From: HdN1 sp964473645 | Lineage (GTDB): Bacteria > Pseudomonadota > Gammaproteobacteria > Pseudomonadales > Ketobacteraceae | DNA length: 64,000 bases | Direction of reading: 5' to 3' | NCBI GenBank assembly: GCA_964473645.1 | Contig: CAYYPW010000027.1 | Coordinates: 6,400 to 70,399 of the forward strand | Shown here: in pieces, positions 1 through 8,203 of the stretch | Numbering within the stretch: position 1 is the stretch's first letter | How the letters are laid out: each line of letters starts with the position of its first letter | Made by a program: the position numbers and the translations under genes | The notes under the pieces: generated by a model | Databases searched by the model: none | What the model was told of the DNA's origin: nothing | The model's input: only the letters and a program-made list of their open reading frames with translations

Positions 1-53
1 TGCACAAAAAAGGCCGTTTGAAAACGGTAAGCCCCACACCATCGACTAGCACC

Positions 54-1106
54 ATGAAACCTGCACGCAAGCCGTTGCGATGGGCGCTTAGCCTTTCCGT
101 TATCTTTAGCTGCCCTGCATTGGGCGCTGACAAAGTGTTATATTTTTACAACTGGTCGGAATACATGCCCGAAACGGTATTGGAAGCATTCACCAAAGAA
201 ACCGGCATCAAGGTGGAGCAAACCACCTACGACAGCAATGAAGCCATGTACGCCAAATTGCGGTTGCTCAACGACAGCAACAGTTACGATCTGGCGATTC
301 CCTCTACCTATTATGTGAGCAAGATGCGCAAGGAACACTTGCTACATAAGCTCGACAAAAGCAAGCTGCCCAATTTCGCCGATTACAACACGCGTCTGGT
401 CAATCAGGATTTCGACCCAGGCAACGAATACAGCGCGCCTTATTTGTGGGGCAGTACGGGCATTGCAGTTAATACCGATGTGGTGAAATCCCCAGTCACG
501 CAATGGATCGATTTGTGGAAACCCGAATTCAAAGGTCGCGTGATGCTGACCAACGATATGCGCGAAGTCTTTCATGTCGGTTTGCGTGTGGCGGGGTACT
601 CGGGTAATTCCACCAATCCGCAGGAAATCGAAGCCGCCTATAACAAGCTGACGCAATTGCTGCCCAACGTGCGCACCTACAATTCGGATGCACCACGCAT
701 GCCTTATATCGAAGGCGAAACCGATGTCGGCATGATCTGGAACGGCGAGGCCTTTCAGGCACTGGAGGATTTGCCTGAATTGACCTATATCTATCCCAAG
801 GAAGGCGCGGCGTTATGGCTCGACAGTTTTGTCATTCCGAAAAATGCGCGCCATGTGGATGAAGCGCATGCGTTTATCAATTTTGTGATGCGGGCCGATA
901 TTTCCAAGCAAATCAGCGAAGACATTGGTTATGCCACCCCGAATACGAAGGCACTGGCATTGATGAGCGAGAGCGCGCGTAAAAACCACACCATCTACCC
1001 AACGGATTCGGATCTGCAAAACGCTGAGTTTCAGCTGGACGTAGGCGATGCGATTACCGTGTATGAAAAATATTGGGAAAAACTGAAAGCTGGTTATAAG
1101 GACTGA
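54..1106 (+). CDS. potD: Spermidine/putrescine ABC transporter, periplasmic binding protein PotD
   Basis: This is the periplasmic solute receptor that delivers spermidine or putrescine to a PotABC-type importer. The protein follows E. coli PotD closely along its whole length: a mature N-terminus reading LYFYNW(S/T)EY, then ETGIKV, YDLAIPSTYYV.KMRKE, DLWKPE.KG, REVF..LR..GYSGN, EIEAAYN, GMIWNG and a C-terminal YEKYWEKLKAG. ATG at 54 gives a normal Sec signal peptide of about 25 residues ending in ALGA. A TTG at 18 in the same frame would add 12 residues, and the frame stays open to the window edge, so a further upstream start cannot be excluded. The permease and ATPase genes are not in the window and should lie to the left. 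A terminator follows at once, so potD ends its operon. Confidence 0.93.
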   Translation: MKPARKPLRWALSLSVIFSCPALGADKVLYFYNWSEYMPETVLEAFTKETGIKVEQTTYDSNEAMYAKLRLLNDSNSYDLAIPSTYYVSKMRKEHLLHKLDKSKLPNFADYNTRLVNQDFDPGNEYSAPYLWGSTGIAVNTDVVKSPVTQWIDLWKPEFKGRVMLTNDMREVFHVGLRVAGYSGNSTNPQEIEAAYNKLTQLLPNVRTYNSDAPRMPYIEGETDVGMIWNGEAFQALEDLPELTYIYPKEGAALWLDSFVIPKNARHVDEAHAFINFVMRADISKQISEDIGYATPNTKALALMSESARKNHTIYPTDSDLQNAEFQLDVGDAITVYEKYWEKLKAGYKD

Positions 1107-1130
1107 GCTTATCAAGCACGCCACACCTCA

Positions 1131-1168
1131 AGAGGCAACCGATGTCGGGGTTGCCTCTAACTCTTTTC
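1131..1168 (+). terminator. Rho-independent terminator after potD
   Basis: A perfect 10-bp stem (AGAGGCAACC at 1131-1140 with GGTTGCCTCT at 1149-1158) and an 8-nt loop are followed by a short T-rich stretch. It begins 24 bases after the potD stop and isolates potD from the next gene. Confidence 0.85.
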
Positions 1169-1224
1169 AATCAGAGGCTTTTCAATCAGAGCCTTCTCAT
1201 TTCGAAACTCTGCGATCATCGCTG

Positions 1225-3261
1225 TTGATCCGCAGTGTATTGGGCATGTTCATACTGGCATTGGCCAGTGTTGAACTGACCAGCTCCTACCAGTTCTACC
1301 AGGTAAACGCCTATAAAATTGCGCTGGCCATGCTGCTGATTTCCGCGCTGGCGCCCTTGGCGCTGTGGGCGGGTTTACAACGCAAACTACCCACACCTTC
1401 GTGGGAGCTGGTGGCGTTATGGACACTCCCGGTGCTCGTTACACTGCCTGGCCTCTGGGTGAACGAGGGGCGATGGTCCTACGGGGCGCCTGAAAATATT
1501 GCAAAAAGTCTGGTGGTGATTGCCTGGGCCTGGCTCGCCTGGTCGCTTTCGCGCCTTGGATACGGCATGCGTCTGCTGGCGGCGTTGTTTTATATGGGGG
1601 CCGCGTGCTCCATCTTGGCACTGGTGGAAACGGCAAGGCTGGGGCATTTGGCCCCAGGCGTATTTCGTGCAAATTCCAGTTTTGGTAATCCCGGCTATTT
1701 AGCGGGTTTTCTATTGCTTACCTTGCCGCTGGGCATGGCACGCGCGCTCGACACCCCCACCGATATTCCCAATGCGCCTCGCCACCAAGCCCTTGTTCAT
1801 TGGCTGCATTGGGGAACGGATGTGTTGTTAACGATTGCCATCGCCACAGCGGTAATGGTGACTCGAACCCGCATCGCACAAATCTTTACTCTCATCATCG
1901 TCGCTATCGCGATTTTGTGGCTAATACTAAACCTACTACAACGCCTTCCACTGACGGAAAAAATGAAGCCGGTGCGAACGGCGGTCTATCCTCTTGCCAC
2001 CCTAATAACGCTTGGTGCAGGCGGCCTGCTCCTATCGCAAGCAGACTTGTGGGCTCGCTTTCATAGCCTGGAATGGCAAGGTCGCCTCGTGCCGTGGCGC
2101 GCAGCGATCAACGCATTTATGAATTCGCCTTGGCTGGGGCATGGCCCGGGGAGCTATTACAGTCTGTTTTTTACTTTTGTTGACAGTGAGTCGCGGGCTT
2201 TCTGGGTAGAACGCAGTTATTTCGATCCCCATAATCTGCTGCTGGATATGGCAGTCGAGGGCGGTAGTTTGGGGTTGCTGGTAGGCGTTGGTGTTTGGCT
2301 GACCTGGCTAGGATGGCTTTGGCGGCACAGGCGCAACACGACATTATCCCCCGCACAAATTTATCAGGTTCACGCCGTCATCATCGGTGTAGTGCTGATG
2401 TTGGCCTTCAGCCTGACTGCCGTGTCCTACCGGATGATGACATTGATGCTTCCGGCACAGGTGATGTTGGCAGTAACGATAGGCATGATACGCCCTACCC
2501 TGCCGACGACACGTTGGCTTTGGGTTGCGTTCGTGCTGTTCGTGACGGCGGCTTGGTTCATCGGCCACAATGGGTTGTATTCAAAACAGCGTTTCGTTGC
2601 AATTTCATCGCTTCCGCATGCGGCACGCTATGCTCCATTGCAAGCACTATGCGATCAGGCTCCCAATATTTATGCGTTGGAGCGTTTGTTGCAATATTCG
2701 TTAAGCCGAGGCGACTGGGCGCGCTTTTTCAATACGGCCCGGCAGATGGAGCAGATGATTCCGAATTACCGCGCGACTCGGCACGTTATCGGGCAAGCCT
2801 ATTTGCGCCGAGGCGATCTGCGCAACGCTCGTAAAGCGGCCCTTGATTTTCAGCAGCGGGATCGTTATTTCGCTGACAACAATAAATTACTGATTCGCCT
2901 GGCCCTGCTTGAAAGTGATAACGCCTTGCTGATGGCACAGGTGGAAAACGCCATTCGATTTTCGCTGATTAGGCAGGGATATTTTCAGTATCAGAAAATG
3001 ACGGTAAAATTGCTCGCAGGGGATTCGCCCGGTATTTTGGCAAGCGGTGAATCGGCGTCGACGGTCACAATAACAATGCCCGACAAGGCCATGCAGGTGT
3101 TATTGGAAGGTCTGAAAACGCATTACGGCCCAGGCTTTCCCCACCACAAAGAAGAAACCGGAAATAAATTTCGTTATTTGTTCTCGCCTATCAATACACA
3201 GATACAAACTGCGACCGGTAAAGACCGCTTTATCGAAGACATGTTACTGCAGCTGATTTAG
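1225..3261 (+). CDS. O-antigen ligase/polymerase-family (Wzy_C) membrane protein with C-terminal TPR-like region
   Basis: A polytopic inner membrane protein of 678 residues. The first ~430 residues hold about ten to twelve hydrophobic segments. The large-loop signatures of the Wzy_C (O-antigen ligase) family are present: ANSSFGNPGYLAG near residue 150, GHGPGSYYS near 310 and DPHNLLLDMAVEGG near 335. The last ~230 residues are soluble and helical, with repeats resembling TPRs (LRRGDLRNARKAAL), as in several O-antigen-ligase-like and glycoprotein ligases. It probably joins a lipid-linked glycan to lipid A core or to protein on the periplasmic side; the acceptor cannot be told from sequence. The TTG at 1225 is the first usable start after the potD terminator, and an ATG at 1246 is an alternative. 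No other glycan genes flank it. It converges on the Hpt-REC gene with a 17-bp gap. Confidence 0.75.
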   Translation: MIRSVLGMFILALASVELTSSYQFYQVNAYKIALAMLLISALAPLALWAGLQRKLPTPSWELVALWTLPVLVTLPGLWVNEGRWSYGAPENIAKSLVVIAWAWLAWSLSRLGYGMRLLAALFYMGAACSILALVETARLGHLAPGVFRANSSFGNPGYLAGFLLLTLPLGMARALDTPTDIPNAPRHQALVHWLHWGTDVLLTIAIATAVMVTRTRIAQIFTLIIVAIAILWLILNLLQRLPLTEKMKPVRTAVYPLATLITLGAGGLLLSQADLWARFHSLEWQGRLVPWRAAINAFMNSPWLGHGPGSYYSLFFTFVDSESRAFWVERSYFDPHNLLLDMAVEGGSLGLLVGVGVWLTWLGWLWRHRRNTTLSPAQIYQVHAVIIGVVLMLAFSLTAVSYRMMTLMLPAQVMLAVTIGMIRPTLPTTRWLWVAFVLFVTAAWFIGHNGLYSKQRFVAISSLPHAARYAPLQALCDQAPNIYALERLLQYSLSRGDWARFFNTARQMEQMIPNYRATRHVIGQAYLRRGDLRNARKAALDFQQRDRYFADNNKLLIRLALLESDNALLMAQVENAIRFSLIRQGYFQYQKMTVKLLAGDSPGILASGESASTVTITMPDKAMQVLLEGLKTHYGPGFPHHKEETGNKFRYLFSPINTQIQTATGKDRFIEDMLLQLI

Positions 3262-3278
3262 CGCGTTATCATTGTATG

Positions 3279-4064
3279 TCAGGCTTTGCTGGCAGGGGTA
3301 ACATCCATTTTCTGCAGGATTTTGCCCAGCACGGCGGGGAGCTGCTCGACCATGCGAGCATCACGCGTGACGACCGCACTGACTCTGACATGGTCGGACA
3401 ATACGCTGTTGGCACTTTTCACCAACACCACGGGAATATTGTGATTACGTCCATGCGATTCACGCAACGCGGCGACGACAGCCTGTCCGCCCAGCTCATC
3501 GAGTTCGTTGCCCACCACCAACAAGTCAACCGGTTCATGCACGAGGCGCACGAGCGCTTGCATTCCATTATTGACCACAATGATTTTCAAGCCGAATCCA
3601 TCTAATGCAGATCGAAACAAGCCCTGCATGGTTTTGGATGAATCTGCCACCAACACCACCCGCTGACGCGCTTCTCGCAAGTGCAACAGGCGCTCAAGCT
3701 CAACCTCTTTGTCCACCACGCTCACACCACGCCGAATCGCTTCCGCAGTGGCTGCCAACAAATCAATATACGAGATCATGCGTTCAGAAAAGGTTTGCGG
3801 GCTCATGCGGGTTTGACTGACCGCATCCGTCAGCAGGTTTTCAAAGTGGTGGCAGATATTGGTGATGATGGATAAACCGTGTGTACCACCAGACCCCTTC
3901 AGGCTATGCACATGACGGTAAAGTTCATCGAACGCTTCTCCCGAGGCACCTTGCTCAGCAATGGTTTTGGCGAGTGCCTCCATGCGCAGGCAACGCTCTG
4001 GCACTTCATCGATAAATTGATTGCGCATATCGCGCAATACAGCTTCTATCGCACTAATGTCCAC
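3279..4064 (-). CDS. Hpt domain plus degenerate receiver protein
   Basis: A cytoplasmic phosphorelay protein of about 261 residues. Residues 1-110 form a histidine phosphotransfer domain with the HSLKGSGG motif (phospho-accepting His53). Residues ~135-250 are receiver-like (VVLVADSSKTM ... VVLVKSA). The receiver keeps the early Asp and the Lys, but its phospho-acceptor site reads LLVVGNEL, with Gly/Asn where Asp is expected, so it is probably a pseudo-receiver. The GTG start at 4064 is chosen because AGGAGG lies six bases upstream; a GTG at 4079 in the same frame has no such site. The start overlaps the end of the preceding gene by 11 bp. It is the last gene of a three-gene overlapping operon with an Hpt-REC-REC-GGDEF protein and a CheY-like protein. 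The partner kinase must be encoded elsewhere. Confidence 0.82.
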   Translation of the reverse strand: MDISAIEAVLRDMRNQFIDEVPERCLRMEALAKTIAEQGASGEAFDELYRHVHSLKGSGGTHGLSIITNICHHFENLLTDAVSQTRMSPQTFSERMISYIDLLAATAEAIRRGVSVVDKEVELERLLHLREARQRVVLVADSSKTMQGLFRSALDGFGLKIIVVNNGMQALVRLVHEPVDLLVVGNELDELGGQAVVAALRESHGRNHNIPVVLVKSANSVLSDHVRVSAVVTRDARMVEQLPAVLGKILQKMDVTPASKA

Positions 4065-5808
4065 ACGCGCCCTCCTCACGCATACCGCCTTCTGCCAGCC
4101 TTACCGCATTGCGCCCCAGGCGTTTGACTTCAAATAGCGCGTTGTCGGCTGCTTCTACCAGTCGGGCGGGATGAGGAAAATGCTGATGATCGGCAACGCC
4201 GACACTGAGTGTGCAGGAAAAACTTTCACCGCGCTGATCAAACTGAATATGCTGGAAACGATCGGTGATTTCTGTCAGCACAGTCATCACATCACGGCCT
4301 TTGGTATCGGGAAAGATCACCATGAATTCATCCCCGCCATAACGACCCACGATATCCGTCACTCGCAACCGATTTCGCAACAAGTGCGCCAGGGCTTTGA
4401 TCACCCGATCGCCGGTACTATGCCCCCAGGTATCATTAATATGTTTGAACGTGTCGACATCAATCATGGCCACACACAAAGAGGAGCGATTGCGTTCGGC
4501 CCGTCGACATTCAATATCCAGCCGCTCCTTGATGGCTGAATGCTTGAGTAACGACGTCAAGCTATCCGTCGACATGATTTTGCTTAACAAGCGACTGCGG
4601 CGAGCGCGCACGGTGATCGCGCTCACCAGTTGACGGGCAGTCACCGGTTTTGTCAGAAAATCATCGCCTGCACGCTCTTGCACGGCCATCTGTCGATCAA
4701 GATCCTGTTCGGCAGAAAAGTAAATGACGGGCACCTCAGGCCATCCGTTATGAAGGCGTAGCATGCGTGCCACTTGATCCCCGCTGTAATCGGGCATATT
4801 GAGATCCAGTAACACCACATCGGGGCGAAAATCCGACATGACATTCAGTACATTACGTGGGGTTTCAAGCACGCAAACCGTCATGCCAGCAGCTTCGAGT
4901 GCCCCTTGGTAATAACGGCTCAACAGCTGGTCATCATCGATCAGCAAGACACGATAGGCTTGCTCGCCTTCGGTAGGCAGAAACTTTTCTATCGTATCCA
5001 TGAGACGTGGAATATCGAACGGTTTGCTCAGGTAGGCGGCCGCCCCTACATTGGTCAATGCCATGAGAATATCGAAATCCTGCCGACTGGAAATAAACAG
5101 TAACTGTAGCTGCTCTGGACAGCGTCGACGCCAGGACTTGAGTGCCTCCAGCGGGGGGAGATCGGCGAGGGTCTCGCCCATATGATCAACATCAATCAGC
5201 ATGGCCAGTGGCATTTCGCATTCGAGGGCACAATCCACTTGTGACAAGGCCTGAAAATGCTGCACCAGAAAACCAAATTCACCCAATACCGAAATCAAAT
5301 GTTCTGCCTCGGGCAGATCGGTGCTCAATACCCACAAACTGGGGGGATTCAAATGCAAGCGTGGCGCATGCTTGGAGGCGACAATATGCAATGCGCGAGT
5401 CGAGGCCGGGGCCGCAGCAGAAGCAGTGGCACTGACCGGGGGGGGAGGCGTCGGCTCATTGCTCACAGCGCTGAACTCGAGCAATGTTTCCAGATTCAGC
5501 AAACGACGAGAAAAATCACGCCGCCACCCTGTATCTTGCAACTGCTCGTTATCAATGTGCTGTTTTAGCTCTATTTCAAGCGTTCTGGCGGCACTCCCCA
5601 ATGCGGCAAAACCAAAGGTGCCGGCCGACCCAGCCTGGGAGTGAAGCCACAAATGCAACGCCTTGATATCTGCCGTGTCGACCTCGGCTCGCAAACGTTG
5701 GGCCAGCTGCAACAGATCCCCAAACCGCTCCTTTAAATCACGCGCATAGCTTTCCCGCAACAGGCGCATGCGTTCTGCGACTTCAGGCCGAGGAGTTGCC
5801 TCAGCCAC
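4054..5808 (-). CDS. Hpt-REC-REC-GGDEF response regulator (diguanylate cyclase)
   Basis: A cytoplasmic diguanylate cyclase of 584 residues under phosphorelay control. In order: an Hpt domain (residues ~10-110, LHSQAGSAGTFG, His56); a diverged receiver (~165-280, ending in YLSKPFD); a canonical receiver (~285-400, LLIDDDQ, phospho-acceptor Asp335 in LLDLNMPD, then FLTKPV); and a GGDEF domain (~410-575) with an intact GRYGGDEF at ~491-495. An inhibitory I-site, RVTD, lies exactly five residues before GGDEF, so product inhibition by c-di-GMP is expected. The GTG start at 5808 is decided by GGGAGG six bases upstream and gives an 8-bp overlap with the stop of the CheY gene. A longer reading from 5871 would overlap that gene by 71 bp and lacks such a site. 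Confidence 0.88.
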   Translation of the reverse strand: MAEATPRPEVAERMRLLRESYARDLKERFGDLLQLAQRLRAEVDTADIKALHLWLHSQAGSAGTFGFAALGSAARTLEIELKQHIDNEQLQDTGWRRDFSRRLLNLETLLEFSAVSNEPTPPPPVSATASAAAPASTRALHIVASKHAPRLHLNPPSLWVLSTDLPEAEHLISVLGEFGFLVQHFQALSQVDCALECEMPLAMLIDVDHMGETLADLPPLEALKSWRRRCPEQLQLLFISSRQDFDILMALTNVGAAAYLSKPFDIPRLMDTIEKFLPTEGEQAYRVLLIDDDQLLSRYYQGALEAAGMTVCVLETPRNVLNVMSDFRPDVVLLDLNMPDYSGDQVARMLRLHNGWPEVPVIYFSAEQDLDRQMAVQERAGDDFLTKPVTARQLVSAITVRARRSRLLSKIMSTDSLTSLLKHSAIKERLDIECRRAERNRSSLCVAMIDVDTFKHINDTWGHSTGDRVIKALAHLLRNRLRVTDIVGRYGGDEFMVIFPDTKGRDVMTVLTEITDRFQHIQFDQRGESFSCTLSVGVADHQHFPHPARLVEAADNALFEVKRLGRNAVRLAEGGMREEGACGH

Positions 5809-6187
5809 GGCAGGCCTCCCATACCTTGCGCACCTGATTGGCCAACTGCATGGGGTCGAAGGGCTTGGCAATCACGTCGACTGCGCCCAGCGCTTTGAAT
5901 TGGGCGACTTCGGCCGGTTGTACTTTGGCCGTCATGAACACTACGGGCACCGATGCCATGGCGGGTATGGCTTTCAAACGTTCCAGGGTCATCGGGCCGG
6001 TCATTTCGGGCATCATGACGTCCATCAGCACCAAGTCAGGGGCAAAGGCTTCCCCCTCTTGCAGTGCCTGCATGCCCGATTCGCAGATTTTGAGGGTAAA
6101 ACCGCCCACCATTTCCAACGCGAGCTGCGCGACGGCGCGGATATCGGGCTCATCCTCGACATACAGGATTTTTTGCAATTCAGCCAT
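5801..6187 (-). CDS. Single-domain response regulator, CheY-like
   Basis: A stand-alone receiver of 128 residues with every functional residue: the acidic pair in YVEDEPD, phospho-acceptor Asp56 in VLMDVMMPEMTG, a Thr in FMTAK and Lys in IAKPFDP. There is no output domain, so it acts by protein contact or by shuttling phosphate. It is the first gene of the minus-strand operon that continues into the Hpt-REC-REC-GGDEF and Hpt-REC proteins, with overlaps of 8 and 11 bp. A multistep relay among these three proteins is likely. The ATG at 6187 is preceded by a GGAGGG-type ribosome site. The ~240 bp upstream, to the next gene, should hold the operon promoter. Confidence 0.9.
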   Translation of the reverse strand: MAELQKILYVEDEPDIRAVAQLALEMVGGFTLKICESGMQALQEGEAFAPDLVLMDVMMPEMTGPMTLERLKAIPAMASVPVVFMTAKVQPAEVAQFKALGAVDVIAKPFDPMQLANQVRKVWEACRG

Positions 6188-6425
6188 TTACACCCTCCAT
6201 TGCGTCTGTACATCCCCATCAGACGCACACGATTTGCCACGGTTGTGGCGCGAATACCACTTTTAAGAGTAGCTTCAAATCTTTAAATGCGCTGTATTTA
6301 GGGAGGCGTAAAGGCGTACGAACGCATAACGCCCATCTTAGGTGGAGCGTAAGGTGGAGAGGGCCGTGCAGCGAGTTGCACTATTGCGGGGCAAGCGGCG
6401 GGGCAGTCAACCTACCCCACCGTGA

Positions 6426-8150
6426 TCAAGTGGATTTTTTGCCAGAGCGGCCAGAAGGGGATTTACTGGTCGGCGTAGCCTTGCTGGTACTCGTTGCTTT
6501 GGTCGGTGATTTGCGCCCACTCTTGGTCGGTGAACTGGCAGGCGACGATTTGGTGGTTTTTGCCGTCGTGGTCGCTTTGGTGGATTCGGTGCCACGCTTG
6601 CGGGCATCCGGCTTTTTCTCTAGCGCACGCTTGCGGGGGCTGGGCTTGGCCGCTTTGCTTGTCGTTTTGCCCGCCGCTTTGACCAAACCTGCCTGCAACC
6701 ACTCCACTGCACCCGGCTTGGCCCGCCAGGTCATGCGGGCTTCGTGCGCATACAGCACGGCCTCCTCTATGGAACCCCAGGCATAAAACTCGGGCAAACT
6801 CTTCGGCATGCGCCGTTTGCCGGTGAAATAGTCGAGCACATAGGGGTTAGCCTTGAGCCCGGCAGCACGCGCTTTTCGGCCTTGGGCACAATCGCCTTTG
6901 GCCATCCACCAGTAGAGCGCGTTGTTGTAACTCCACCAGGTGCCATCCTCGTCATAGTTATCAAGCAGAGCGCGGGCCTTGTCGAGGCAACTCTCGTCGA
7001 CACCGGCAACATCCAGATAACGCACGGCCAGTACATACCGCACTCCCTGGTTGTCATTGGGGTTGAGACGCAACAGATCTTCGTACTCGAGTAACGCCTC
7101 GGTGGTGCGTTCCAGTGCCCACAGGGTATCGGCATACCCCATTTTGGCGTGCATGTACGGACGGGTTTCGAGCAGGCCCCAAAACAGACCGGCTTCTTCG
7201 GCTTCGGCGAATGCCTCTGCGCCGAGGGTACGGCGGGCCGCTTCCATGGCGCGGTGGTAATAATGGGCGGATTCTTCGAGCGATTCTGCGGCATCTTCGG
7301 CCAGCAGGCTCAACGCGCGCGCGCAATCCTCACTGATGCTCAAGGCCTTGCGGGCCAGCGCCACGCGCTTTTCGTGATTGGTTTCCTCCAGCGCCTGAAT
7401 GGCCAGCTCTTCGGCCTGCATTAAGCGATCGCGGGCGTCTTCGTCACTGTGCGGCACCCGGAAAGGCACTACATTGGAGGGCGCCGCGGCGCCTTTGGTG
7501 GCGGACGTGGCGGTGTGCTCGTCTTCGAGCAACTCTTCGTACATGGCACGCCCGATGCGCGCGTACTCTTTCATGACTTGCGGCATTTGTGCCCGCACAA
7601 TAGGCGCCATTTCATGCAGAGGCAGATCGACGTCGAAGGCCATATCGAGCATTTGCCGCGATTCGTCGCGGTCATCGAAAAAGCCCAGGGTGAGCACCAT
7701 AAAGCCTACCGCCGCCATCAATTCATCGTCTTCGGCGATACCGGCTTCCCAGTGATCGAAATAGAGGTGATGGGCTTCGTTGAACCCTTTGCACCATTCG
7801 TGCAAGGCAGCCCCTTTTTCAAAATTGGCCGCGCAGGGCTCACGGTATTTGCAGGACACCGGCAACACCGGCACGCCCTCATTCACGTCGGCCATCAATT
7901 GGTTATAGAGACGCACCAGGGCGGTATTGATGAACTCTTCTTCTTCGGTGGTCGCAAAATTGGGAGGGCGGTGATTGAAGATCTCGGGAATCCATTCAGA
8001 CGGCTTGGACAAGACAGGCGCGCAGCAGACGGCAAACAGGAAACCTCTGATTTCCATCAGGCTCATGGTATCGGGGGGACAAGCCACCGATTCGAGAAAG
8101 GCTGCCAGGCGCCGTGATTCAGCCGTGGAGAGCTTTTTGAACAGGTTCAT
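6426..8150 (-). CDS. UPF0149 (YecA/YgfB-like) protein fused to a TPR region and a histone-H1-like tail
   Basis: A soluble protein of about 574 residues in three parts. Residues ~1-190 match the UPF0149 family, with the hallmark order MSLMEIRGFL, PSEWIPEIF and a long acidic helix pair. Residues ~235-480 look like TPR helices (ALLEYEDLLRLNPNDNQGVRY). Residues ~500-574 are a low-complexity Lys/Ser/Thr/Ala/Arg tail, strongly basic and like bacterial histone-H1-like tails. UPF0149 proteins have poorly known roles and some carry a zinc-binding SEC-C tail; no such cysteine cluster is seen here. The ATG at 8150 is preferred to an in-frame TTG at 8159. It lies 53 bp downstream of the REC-GGDEF-EAL gene on the same strand and may be cotranscribed. 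Function unknown; the tail suggests nucleic-acid binding. Confidence 0.75.
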   Translation of the reverse strand: MNLFKKLSTAESRRLAAFLESVACPPDTMSLMEIRGFLFAVCCAPVLSKPSEWIPEIFNHRPPNFATTEEEEFINTALVRLYNQLMADVNEGVPVLPVSCKYREPCAANFEKGAALHEWCKGFNEAHHLYFDHWEAGIAEDDELMAAVGFMVLTLGFFDDRDESRQMLDMAFDVDLPLHEMAPIVRAQMPQVMKEYARIGRAMYEELLEDEHTATSATKGAAAPSNVVPFRVPHSDEDARDRLMQAEELAIQALEETNHEKRVALARKALSISEDCARALSLLAEDAAESLEESAHYYHRAMEAARRTLGAEAFAEAEEAGLFWGLLETRPYMHAKMGYADTLWALERTTEALLEYEDLLRLNPNDNQGVRYVLAVRYLDVAGVDESCLDKARALLDNYDEDGTWWSYNNALYWWMAKGDCAQGRKARAAGLKANPYVLDYFTGKRRMPKSLPEFYAWGSIEEAVLYAHEARMTWRAKPGAVEWLQAGLVKAAGKTTSKAAKPSPRKRALEKKPDARKRGTESTKATTTAKTTKSSPASSPTKSGRKSPTKATSTSKATPTSKSPSGRSGKKST

Positions 8151-8203
8151 GTAGCGCAATAGCCTTGATAACGGATACTACGCGGATGGTATCACATTCT
8201 GAT

